From positions 94,518 through 158,517 of the forward strand of contig JAKVBQ010000004.1 of assembly GCA_022447205.1 (NCBI GenBank): a stretch of DNA of 64,000 nt, in the 5' to 3' direction. Source of the stretch: Phycisphaerales bacterium (GTDB lineage: Bacteria > Planctomycetota > Phycisphaerae > Phycisphaerales > SM1A02). A program made the translations under genes and the position numbers. Of the stretch, positions 52,156-59,941 are shown piece by piece. The notes beneath the pieces were generated by a model. It was given only the letters and a program-made list of their open reading frames with translations, was not told the DNA's origin and did no database searches. Numbering within the stretch: the first letter of the stretch is position 1; the number at the start of each line of letters is the position of its first letter.

Positions 52156-53763
52156 ATGGGCACTTCATCCAAGGGACAGTTCGAACGGCATGCGCGGACC
52201 GTCACCGGCCTGACGGTGGTGAGTCGCTTCTTCGGTCTTGCTCGGGACGCGACCATGAGCCGTGTCTTCGGTGTCAGTCCACTGATGGACGCCTTTGCCA
52301 TCGGCTTCCAGATTCCGAACCTCTTCAGGCGTCTCTTCGGGGAGGGTGCGCTGAGCGCATCGTTCCTTCCGACCTTCACGCGTGAGATCGAACAGGATGT
52401 CGCCACGGCACGGTTCGTGGCCTGGCTCGTCATCTCGAGAACCATGGTCTTCCTGTCCGCGCTCGTTCTGGTTGCCGAGCTTCTGCTGATCTTCGGGGTC
52501 GTCGGTGGTGAACTCGACTCCACCGGTGCACGGATGATCGCGATCATGCTGCCCTACGCACCGATGGTGTGCGGTGTCGCCCTGATCGGTTCGATGCTGC
52601 AGGTGTTCGGCCGCTTCGGGCCGCTTGCAGCGGTCCCCGTCGTCTTGAACCTGTTGCTCGTCGCAACCACGTTGGCACTCGAACCTGCGGTGCTTCGCGG
52701 CACCATCACGTCGGAGCAGCAAGTCGCCTGGGTCGCGGGGAGTGTTCTCCTGACCGGTTTGATCCAGCTGACCTGGGTGCTCGTCGTGCTGCGTCGGGTG
52801 CTCCCTTCCGGAGGCTCGGCAGATCGTCCACGTGCTCGCGGACTCGCCCGTGACGTCGGCATCAAGGCGTTGCCGATGGTCCTCGGACTCGGGGTGCTCC
52901 AGCTGAACACACTGCTCGACAGCCTCATCGCCAGCTGGCCGACCCTCGTCGGACCGGAGATTCCCTGGCTCGGCATCGCGTATCCGCTCCCCGAAGGCTC
53001 CATGGCAAGCCTGAGCTGGGCGACCCGGCTCTACGAGTTCCCGCTCGGTGTCTTCGGGATCGCGATCGCCACCGCGATCTTCCCGCAGCTTGCGCGGGAG
53101 CACGGTGACCCTTCGGCGTTCACATCGACGCTCCGCCGAGGCATTCGGATGACGCTGTTCGTCGGCCTGCCGGCCAGCGTCGGGCTGATCCTGGTGAGAG
53201 AACCGCTGACCGCGGTGATTCTTCAGGGCTACAGCTTCACGGCATCGGACACCGAATGGGTCGGATTCATCCTCCTCGGCTACGCCACCGCCATCTGGGC
53301 GTACTGCCTGAGTCAGGTCTTCGTGCGTGCCTTCTACGCGCGGGGGGAAACCATGACGCCGGTCCGGGTCGCGATCGCGATGGTGGCGCTGAACCTCGTG
53401 CTCAACCTGATCCTGATCTGGACACCTCTGCAGGTCGCAGGCCTCGCGTGGAGCACCGCGATCTGTGCGGTGATCCAGACGGTCGTGCTCGCCTTCCTGC
53501 TTCACCGACGACTGGATGGTCTGCTGGACGGTTCGATCCTGCGTGGCCTCTCGACGACACTGGTGGTGACCGTTGCGACCGGGGTCCTTGCCGGAACGGC
53601 ATGCACCCTGCTCGCGCCCTCGAGCCAGGCGTCGAACTGGTGGTATCAGCTCGTCGTGCTCATCGTGGTCGTGGGGGTTGGGGGCACCTCGGCCCTCGTC
53701 ACGGCGCGTCTGCTCCGGATGCCCGAGCTCGGCTGGCTGCTCGGCTCGCGTTCCCGCAGCTGA
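52156..53763 (+). CDS. murJ: Lipid II flippase MurJ
   Basis: Moves lipid II across the inner membrane for peptidoglycan synthesis. 535 aa, about 14 helices. N-terminal TVVSRFFGLARDATMSRVFG, MDAFAIGFQIPNLFRRLFGEGALSASFLP and later SLSWATRLYEFPLGVFGIAIATAIFPQL are highly characteristic of the MviN family. GGAG precedes the ATG. Presence fits the current view that planctomycetes make peptidoglycan. Lies 24 bp after the lipoprotein gene. Confidence 0.96.
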   Translation: MGTSSKGQFERHARTVTGLTVVSRFFGLARDATMSRVFGVSPLMDAFAIGFQIPNLFRRLFGEGALSASFLPTFTREIEQDVATARFVAWLVISRTMVFLSALVLVAELLLIFGVVGGELDSTGARMIAIMLPYAPMVCGVALIGSMLQVFGRFGPLAAVPVVLNLLLVATTLALEPAVLRGTITSEQQVAWVAGSVLLTGLIQLTWVLVVLRRVLPSGGSADRPRARGLARDVGIKALPMVLGLGVLQLNTLLDSLIASWPTLVGPEIPWLGIAYPLPEGSMASLSWATRLYEFPLGVFGIAIATAIFPQLAREHGDPSAFTSTLRRGIRMTLFVGLPASVGLILVREPLTAVILQGYSFTASDTEWVGFILLGYATAIWAYCLSQVFVRAFYARGETMTPVRVAIAMVALNLVLNLILIWTPLQVAGLAWSTAICAVIQTVVLAFLLHRRLDGLLDGSILRGLSTTLVVTVATGVLAGTACTLLAPSSQASNWWYQLVVLIVVVGVGGTSALVTARLLRMPELGWLLGSRSRS

Positions 53764-53769
53764 ACCGCC

Positions 53770-53961
53770 TCAGCCGACGCGACCGTCCCCGTCGATGTCT
53801 TCACCGATCCTCGACTCGAGCCGCTGCAGCAGTTCAAGCACCAGCTTCCGCTGCTCGTCGAGCTGATCTTCCAGCCGTGCGACACGAACCTCCAGCGTGT
53901 CAGCTCGATCCGTCTGCCTCGAAATCTGTCCTTGCTGGATCAGGTCCCAGAAGAGTCCCAT
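53770..53961 (-). CDS. Small coiled-coil protein, 63 aa
   Basis: Starts MGLFWDLIQQGQISRQ, then heptad-type helix (VRVARLEDQLDEQRKLVLELLQ) and ends EDIDGDGRVG, which looks like one EF-hand/dockerin calcium loop. GGAGG stands 8 nt before the ATG at 53961. The longer open frame to 54192 overlaps mqnE and has no ribosome-binding site. It is 34 bp downstream of mqnE on the same strand and probably cotranscribed. Function unknown. Confidence 0.6.
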   Translation of the reverse strand: MGLFWDLIQQGQISRQTDRADTLEVRVARLEDQLDEQRKLVLELLQRLESRIGEDIDGDGRVG

Positions 53962-53995
53962 CGCTTGTGCCTCCGGATCTCGGTTTCTTGGTTCT

Positions 53996-55306
53996 TCACC
54001 CTGTGGCAGGATCGGCAAGGCGCCATGCACTGCCGTCGCGTTCGACTTCCCTGTAGAGCGTGTCCCGCTCCCTGGGAATGAAGCCCGCTTCTCGAATCGA
54101 CCTTTGGAGATCGCCGACGGTCGTCTCCTGGTGGGTGCTGGCACCATCCACGTGGGTGATGTCGTACCAGACCACGGTTCCGTCGATGTCATCAGCCCCG
54201 TTCTGAAGCATGAACTGTGCCATGTCCAGGGTCTGCATGATCCAGAACGCCTTCACGTGCGGCATGTTGTCGAGCATCAGCCTTGAGATCGCCAGGGTCC
54301 TGAGATTCTCGAGACCGCTCGGTCCCGGGAGATGCTCCAGCACGCTCTTGTCCGGGAAGAACGGCAGGGGAATGATCGTCTGGAAGTACCCGGTCTCCAG
54401 TCCGTCGTGGCCTGGTTCAGGAAGGCGGTTCATCGGATACATGCTGGCATCGCCGGTGAGGACGACCTCGCCGGGGACGTCGTTGATGCCCTGTGCGACG
54501 GCCCAGTCCCGGAGCGTGTGGTCCTGCTGCCTGCGAAGGATCTCCATGTGGGTGATCCGTTCCGCCCGCTGGTCGACATGGCCGTAGAGCATGGTGGTGT
54601 TCGAGTTCAGCCCGAGCTCATGCGCGGCCTTGTGGACATCCAGCCATTCATCGGAGCGGATCTTCGTCTTGAAGGCCTCCTTGTGCACCCGGTCGTCGAA
54701 CACCTCCGCGCCGCCACCTGGCAGGGAACCGAGTCCCGCATCGATCAGGTCCTTGAGGACCTCGATGGTGCCCTGGTACTTGAGCTTGCCTCGCTTGGAG
54801 ATGCGCTGGAGGTGGACGATCTCGACGGCCGTGAACGCCTTGATGTGCAGCCTGGGAGCGACCTCCCGGATCGTCTGCAGCATCGAGGTGTAGTAGTCGA
54901 AGGGCAGCCACGGGTGAAGTCCGCCGACGATGTGCAGCTCGGTCGCCCCTGCCTCCGATGCCTTGATCGCCTCATCACGGACCTGGTCGATCGAGTACTC
55001 GTACGCACCATCCTCGTCGCGCTTCCGGTGGAAGGCGCAGAACGAGCAGCTGAGCGCACAGATGTTCGAGTAGTTGATGTGCCTGTTGATGTTGTACCAG
55101 GCGATGTCGCCATGCAGACGCCTGCGAACAAGGTCCGCCAGCGCGCACACGGTGTGGATGTCCGGCGTGTCGTAGAGAAGGAGCCCGTCCTCCCTGGAGA
55201 GCCTGCGCCCTTCGAGGACACGCTCGACGATCCCCGCAAGGCGTGGGTCGGTGGGGGTCGGGATTCGATCCGGACGGACTGCGGGTTCGGTGTGGAGCAT
55301 CGACAT
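53996..55306 (-). CDS. mqnE: Aminofutalosine synthase
   Basis: Radical-SAM enzyme of the futalosine route to menaquinone, joining the enolpyruvyl compound to adenosine. 436 aa. NRHINYSNIC leads into the 4Fe-4S motif CALSCSFCAF. Also ELHIVGGLHPWLPFDYY, IKAFTAVEIVHL, LPGGGAEVFDDRVHKEAF and the family-typical AHELGLNSNTTMLYGHVD. These separate MqnE from the related MqnC. ATG 55306 is chosen over 55342: TAGACT (55322-55317) stands 10 nt before it. No other futalosine gene is in the window. Confidence 0.92.
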   Translation of the reverse strand: MSMLHTEPAVRPDRIPTPTDPRLAGIVERVLEGRRLSREDGLLLYDTPDIHTVCALADLVRRRLHGDIAWYNINRHINYSNICALSCSFCAFHRKRDEDGAYEYSIDQVRDEAIKASEAGATELHIVGGLHPWLPFDYYTSMLQTIREVAPRLHIKAFTAVEIVHLQRISKRGKLKYQGTIEVLKDLIDAGLGSLPGGGAEVFDDRVHKEAFKTKIRSDEWLDVHKAAHELGLNSNTTMLYGHVDQRAERITHMEILRRQQDHTLRDWAVAQGINDVPGEVVLTGDASMYPMNRLPEPGHDGLETGYFQTIIPLPFFPDKSVLEHLPGPSGLENLRTLAISRLMLDNMPHVKAFWIMQTLDMAQFMLQNGADDIDGTVVWYDITHVDGASTHQETTVGDLQRSIREAGFIPRERDTLYREVERDGSAWRLADPATG

Positions 55307-55656
55307 GGGGGATACCAGTCTAGGACCTCCGCACGCCTCCAACGACGGTGATGGGGCGTGTTCTTCCTCGATTCAAGCGTTTCAGACCGTTCAGCACCCG
55401 ATTTCCGGCCTCTTGCCCCGGCCCGACGGTTCGAGACCGTTCCGCCGGACCCGGCGACCACCTCCGCGGAGTGGTGGGGAAGCGTCCGATTCCCAGTGCT
55501 CGTGTGAAGCCTTTCCGAACATGTGGTTCGATCCGGCCGATAACCGCATGAATGACGCGAACGAGCCGCAATTTCGGTTCAGTCGCCCCTTTTTATGGTC
55601 GATGCGACTGCGGGTTTTCGAGTTCACCACTGAATGAACGCCGCAAGGAACGTCCC
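55307..55656. other. 350-bp divergent intergenic region between mqnE and the coiled-coil gene
   Basis: No convincing gene. On the minus strand it carries the -10-like TAGACT for mqnE. On the plus strand it carries TATGGT (55594-55599, weak -10) and AAGGAA (55645-55650) before the ATG at 55657. Repeats of the short word AGACCGTTC occur near 55383 and 55431. I see no hairpin with a T-run, tRNA or riboswitch pattern. Confidence 0.5.
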
Positions 55657-58029
55657 ATGTTCGAGCATCACGATATCGATGATCACGGTCCGGAAGAATC
55701 AGGCAATGCTTCGGAGCATCATGATTCCGAAAGCACGACGGAGGCCTTCAACGGCTCCGATGCAGGCTCGACTCCGTCCGTGACGCCGTCCGATGCGGAC
55801 GGCAGGACCCGGACCAGTGAGGTGCTCGACCTGATCGCCGGTGTCGAGAACCAGCTTGAACAGATGCGCAGTGCGCAGACCGCTTGTGCGGATGAGATCG
55901 ACTCGATCGAGACTCGTCGTCAGGAAATCGCCGATCGCGAGCAGGAGCTCGTCGATCTTGGAAGGCAGTTCGACGAACGGCGTGACTCGCTGGATGATCG
56001 TGCACGCGAGATGGATGATCGGGAGTCCCGATTCGGCGACCGGCAGACGGAACTCGACGCCATTGCTGGTGATCTCGAGAGTCGGGAGCAGGGCCATGAA
56101 CAGCGCAGGGCAGAATTCGAGCGGATGCAGGAGTCATTCGACGAGGATCGGTCCCGGTTCGAATCAGAACGTGCGGCACTGCTTCACGACCGCGAGCAGT
56201 TCGAGCAGGAACGCGAGGTCCTCTCGGCGGAACGCGTCGCCGCCGAGGCGGAAGTCACGGCTCTGAAGGCCAGAACCGAGGAGATCGAGACGACCTTCCA
56301 TGCCCTGAACCAGGAGCGTGATGCGCTCACGACCAGGGTCGCCGAGCTCACCGAGAGCCGCCAGGAACTCGAATCACGTGCGAACACCGCGGAGGGCCGC
56401 GCCAGCACCCTCGAGACGGAGATGATCGACCTTTCCTCGAAGCTCGAGGATGCAGCTTCCGCGATCGAGCGGCGTGACGAGGAGATCGCCGGTCACCGCG
56501 CCTCCATCGACAAGGCCCGGTCGGAGACGGAGGAACTCGAGAACCGACATGCCGACCTGACCACCAGGCTCTCCGATCGGGATGCGGAGCTCGAGGATCT
56601 GCAGGCCAGTCTGAAACTGGCGACCGAACGACTCCAGTCGCTCGCCGATGCGGTTTCCGAGCAGGCTCCTCGACTCGAGGAGGGTGCGACCGCGATCGCC
56701 CTCTGTCGTCAGCAGGAGCAGAGGATGAAGACCCTCAACGAGGAACTGGCTTCCGCTCGCGAGGAGATTCGGAACCTCGGCAACTCGAACGATCCGGACG
56801 GCGTCCTTGATTCGACCCGTGAGGAGCTCTCGAGGCTTCGTGCGGAGATCGAGGAGATGATCCCCCTCGACGAGCACAGTCGCGTCGTGAACTCGCTGGA
56901 GAGCCGGCTTGCCGACGCCTCCGAGGGAAGCTCCGACGTCGAAGCGGGTGATGAAGCGCTGCGGAGGGAACTCGAGCAGGCACGTCGTGAGTTCGAGGAC
57001 CTCTCCGCCCATGCGGAAGGTTGCGAGGAGTCGCTTCGTGACGCGGCGAACAGGATCTCGGAACTGCAGAACGAGAACACCCGGCTCGAGCAGACCTCGT
57101 GCATCCCCGGGAACGATGCTTCTGACGATGCTGATCGTCTTCGGCAGCAGGCACATCGTCTCGCCGACTTTGCCGTGCATCTCCAGCGACGACGCTCGCG
57201 ACTCCAGGCGGTCCGATCGGTGATCGGTCGCAAGAGGCGGGGTTCCTCCGATGCACCGGAAGCGACGCCCACTTCCATCGAGGGTGATCGACGCAACAAG
57301 GCCGCGGAGGAGGACCTGCTTCGTCGGCGACATGAACTCGTCGACCTCGAGTCCAGGATGATCCGTCGTTGGGCCAGCGAGGGTTCGGTCGGCACCGTTC
57401 TTCGAATCGTCGTTCTGGTCATGGTGGTCGCGGCCGCGAGCTGGTTCAGTGTTCGTTGGTTCGCACCGGGCAGCGTCTCCGCTTCCGCGCTCGTCAAGGC
57501 GCAGCCGGTCGCCGGCTCGGGCATGGATGACGAACGAGGCATGGCCTGGAACTCCTGGCATGAAGCGATACTCGACGACAAGCTCTTTGCAAAGGCCGTG
57601 GCGGCGCGGCTTGCCGCGGCACCCGGTGGCTACGAGGGAGGCACCGACGCGGTTGCTTCGTTCATCGCCGATGACCTGGATGTCACGGCGATTCAGCCCG
57701 GGATGCTCTCCTTCCAGCTGAAGGGCAGTGACCAGTCAGCCGTCCTGAACGAACTGGAGGCGGTCGTCAGCACCCTTGCATCGGAATCGCAGCGACAGAT
57801 GGCCCGTCGTGGTGATGGTGCGCGTGTCGACGTGCAGACCAGGGATGGACGGATCGCCAGTCTCGATCCCGTCCCCGTGACCTCATCCCAGATCCAGTAC
57901 GCGGGGATGGCCTTCGGCGGCTCCCTCGGACTGATCGTGCTCCTTGGCGCGGTCGTCTACAACAGGCTGTCGAGATCCCGTCGCCTCTTCGACGAGAACC
58001 TCGGCATCGAGGAAGCCGAGATGATCTGA
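55657..58029 (+). CDS. Large coiled-coil membrane protein with Wzz-like C-terminal layout
   Basis: 790 aa. An acidic disordered start (HDIDDHGPEESGN) is followed by about 420 residues of near-continuous coiled-coil from residue ~50 (e.g. QMRSAQTACADEIDSIETRR), Glu/Arg-rich. Then comes a basic linker, one helix near 585 (RIVVLVMVVAAASWFSVRWF), a ~150-residue periplasmic segment and a last helix near 755 (GMAFGGSLGLIVLLGAVVYN) with a short basic tail. Two helices enclosing a periplasmic domain resembles Wzz/chain-length proteins, but the cytoplasmic coiled-coil is unlike them. ATG 55657 follows AAGGAA. A scaffold linking envelope and cytoplasm is plausible; function unknown. Confidence 0.72.
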   Translation: MFEHHDIDDHGPEESGNASEHHDSESTTEAFNGSDAGSTPSVTPSDADGRTRTSEVLDLIAGVENQLEQMRSAQTACADEIDSIETRRQEIADREQELVDLGRQFDERRDSLDDRAREMDDRESRFGDRQTELDAIAGDLESREQGHEQRRAEFERMQESFDEDRSRFESERAALLHDREQFEQEREVLSAERVAAEAEVTALKARTEEIETTFHALNQERDALTTRVAELTESRQELESRANTAEGRASTLETEMIDLSSKLEDAASAIERRDEEIAGHRASIDKARSETEELENRHADLTTRLSDRDAELEDLQASLKLATERLQSLADAVSEQAPRLEEGATAIALCRQQEQRMKTLNEELASAREEIRNLGNSNDPDGVLDSTREELSRLRAEIEEMIPLDEHSRVVNSLESRLADASEGSSDVEAGDEALRRELEQARREFEDLSAHAEGCEESLRDAANRISELQNENTRLEQTSCIPGNDASDDADRLRQQAHRLADFAVHLQRRRSRLQAVRSVIGRKRRGSSDAPEATPTSIEGDRRNKAAEEDLLRRRHELVDLESRMIRRWASEGSVGTVLRIVVLVMVVAAASWFSVRWFAPGSVSASALVKAQPVAGSGMDDERGMAWNSWHEAILDDKLFAKAVAARLAAAPGGYEGGTDAVASFIADDLDVTAIQPGMLSFQLKGSDQSAVLNELEAVVSTLASESQRQMARRGDGARVDVQTRDGRIASLDPVPVTSSQIQYAGMAFGGSLGLIVLLGAVVYNRLSRSRRLFDENLGIEEAEMI

Positions 58030-58198
58030 ATCTCGTGCCGACGGGTCCGGGAATCAGGTTCCGAAGACGCTGGTCGTTCCATCTGTGCGGCAGCACACCC
58101 CGCCATACCGTCGAAGAGCGCCTTCCGGACGGAAGTCCGGCTCCTGGTGCGCCGATTCTCTTCAAGGCTCGCAGGGACGGGCCTGGAAGGACGGCACC

Positions 58199-58426
58199 AT
58201 GGACTTCAACGCGGAACGAGTCGACCGCACACGTGAGATGAACGGACTTCGTCTGGTCGGTACCGAGTGCGACGGAGGATTCGATCTTCCCATGCCGGGC
58301 TTCAGCGAAACGAGCATCCGAGCCCTGAACGCGGTCGAGGAGACGAGCCGTCTCATCAACGACCTCGCCTTGCAGCTTGGATGCCTCGGTCACTTCGACA
58401 GGAATGACGGCCCCCGCGCAGCCTGA
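58199..58426 (+). CDS. Small unknown protein, 75 aa
   Basis: Starts MDFNAERVDRTREMNGLRL and contains an amphipathic helix (SIRALNAVEETSRLINDLAL). GGAAGG stands 8 nt before the ATG at 58199; the upstream open frame from 58085 is rejected for lack of one. It lies 170 bp after the coiled-coil gene. No family recognised. Confidence 0.5.
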   Translation: MDFNAERVDRTREMNGLRLVGTECDGGFDLPMPGFSETSIRALNAVEETSRLINDLALQLGCLGHFDRNDGPRAA

Positions 58427-58450
58427 CTGCGCAGGGGAGCTCCCTTTCGA

Positions 58451-59941
58451 TCAGGGAGCAACCTCCATGGTCAGCGGGTCACGCAGCGGGATCTCGGTCG
58501 ACTGGCCGTCGAAGATGTCGTTCATCGTGGCCCGACCGGTCTCGTCACCGGCGTAGATGTCATCCCAACGACCGATCACGAAGACCTTCATCGCTTCTGG
58601 ATCGAGGTACTTTCGTGCGACTCGCCGGATGTCATCCGGAGTCACCGAGGCGATCTCGTCCCGATAGCTCCGCCAGTACCCGTCGGGCCGGTCCGTCCAT
58701 TCGTCATCGACGAAGATCCCCAGCATCGCGTCTCGCGAGGAGAAGTTCTGCGGGAACGTCTCGATGAACGACTGGCGTGCCGTCTCCAGCTCCTCCGCGC
58801 TGACCTGTTCCTCCCTGATTCGGTCGAACTCCTCGAAGATGATCTTGCTGGCGAGCGCGACCGTCGGGCTCTTGCTCTGGAAGAACGAGACGAAGACGCC
58901 CGGATACTCGACGTCCGGCTGGAAGGCACTGCCTGCGGAATAGGCGAGTCCCTCGTCACTCCTGACCCGGCTGGTGATCCTCGAGGTGAAGGCGCCTCCT
59001 CCGAGGATCTCGTTCATGAGGAGGAACGCGAAGTAGTCGGGGTCGTCACGGGTGATGCTTCTCGTCCCGATCATCACCTTGCCCTGGGGAATGTCCTTTT
59101 CGACCCGGTAGACACCGGGCTGCATGGTGTTCTCGAGATCGGGAGCGGGTTCCTCGGGAACCGCTTCGCCGGGTTCCCAGCCTTCGAGCGCCGTCTCGAG
59201 CTTCTCCAGCATCGCTTCAGTTTCGAAGTCACCGGAAACCGTGATGATCAGGTTCCCGGGGTGGAAGATCCGACCATGCAGTCCGCCGAGCTTGTCCCTG
59301 TCGATGTTGTCGACCGTCGCCTGCGTCGCATTCCTGCTCCGGTAGTGATCACCGTTCATGATGGTTCGGAACTCGCGTCGCATGATCGAGTCGGCGTCGT
59401 CGTTGCGCTGCTTCATCGCCTCGACCTGGTCCTCTCTCCAGAGTTCGAGACGTTCCTGGTCGAAGGCGGGATTCCTCACGATGTCCATGAAGATGGCGAG
59501 TGATTCATCGAGGTTCGACTTCAGGCAGTTCATCTGTGCGGAACTGCTGGTGCGCCCGACGCTGGTCGAGGCCTGGGTCGCCAGGTAATCGAGGCTCTCG
59601 TCGACCTCGGAGGGGGACATGCTGCCGGTGCCTCCGGTACGCATCAGGCTGCCGAGCGCGCTGGCCAGGCCGGTCGTCTCCTCGTCGACGAGGTAGCCGC
59701 CTCCCTTGAAGGTGAACCCGACGGAGACCAGCGGGAACTCGCTGCTGGGTGCCATGTAGACCGGGATGCCACCGGGCAGTTCATGGCGATAGTCGGCGCT
59801 CGACGGGGGCGTGAAGACGAGTTCGTCGAACACGAGCTCGTCCGGATGGGCCGGGATGCCGTCCTGAGCGGTGGCCTGGACGGCAAGCACGAGCATCGAA
59901 GTGGTGAGGAGGGTGGTTGTCATGGTGTTTCCGGTCTTCAT
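58451..59941 (-). CDS. M16 peptidase-like protein lacking the zinc site (regulatory subunit)
   Basis: 496-aa exported protein (signal TTTLLTTSMLVLAVQATAQ). It has the two-lobed M16 fold, but where HxxEH should be it reads GLASALGSLMRTGG (about 91-104), so it cannot bind zinc. It keeps the substrate-side motif RVRSDEGLAYSAGS, which the inactive partner supplies in heterodimeric M16 enzymes. Its ATG overlaps the stop of the active subunit by one base (TGATG), strong support for an obligate pair. Last gene of this operon. Confidence 0.9.
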   Translation of the reverse strand: MKTGNTMTTTLLTTSMLVLAVQATAQDGIPAHPDELVFDELVFTPPSSADYRHELPGGIPVYMAPSSEFPLVSVGFTFKGGGYLVDEETTGLASALGSLMRTGGTGSMSPSEVDESLDYLATQASTSVGRTSSSAQMNCLKSNLDESLAIFMDIVRNPAFDQERLELWREDQVEAMKQRNDDADSIMRREFRTIMNGDHYRSRNATQATVDNIDRDKLGGLHGRIFHPGNLIITVSGDFETEAMLEKLETALEGWEPGEAVPEEPAPDLENTMQPGVYRVEKDIPQGKVMIGTRSITRDDPDYFAFLLMNEILGGGAFTSRITSRVRSDEGLAYSAGSAFQPDVEYPGVFVSFFQSKSPTVALASKIIFEEFDRIREEQVSAEELETARQSFIETFPQNFSSRDAMLGIFVDDEWTDRPDGYWRSYRDEIASVTPDDIRRVARKYLDPEAMKVFVIGRWDDIYAGDETGRATMNDIFDGQSTEIPLRDPLTMEVAP

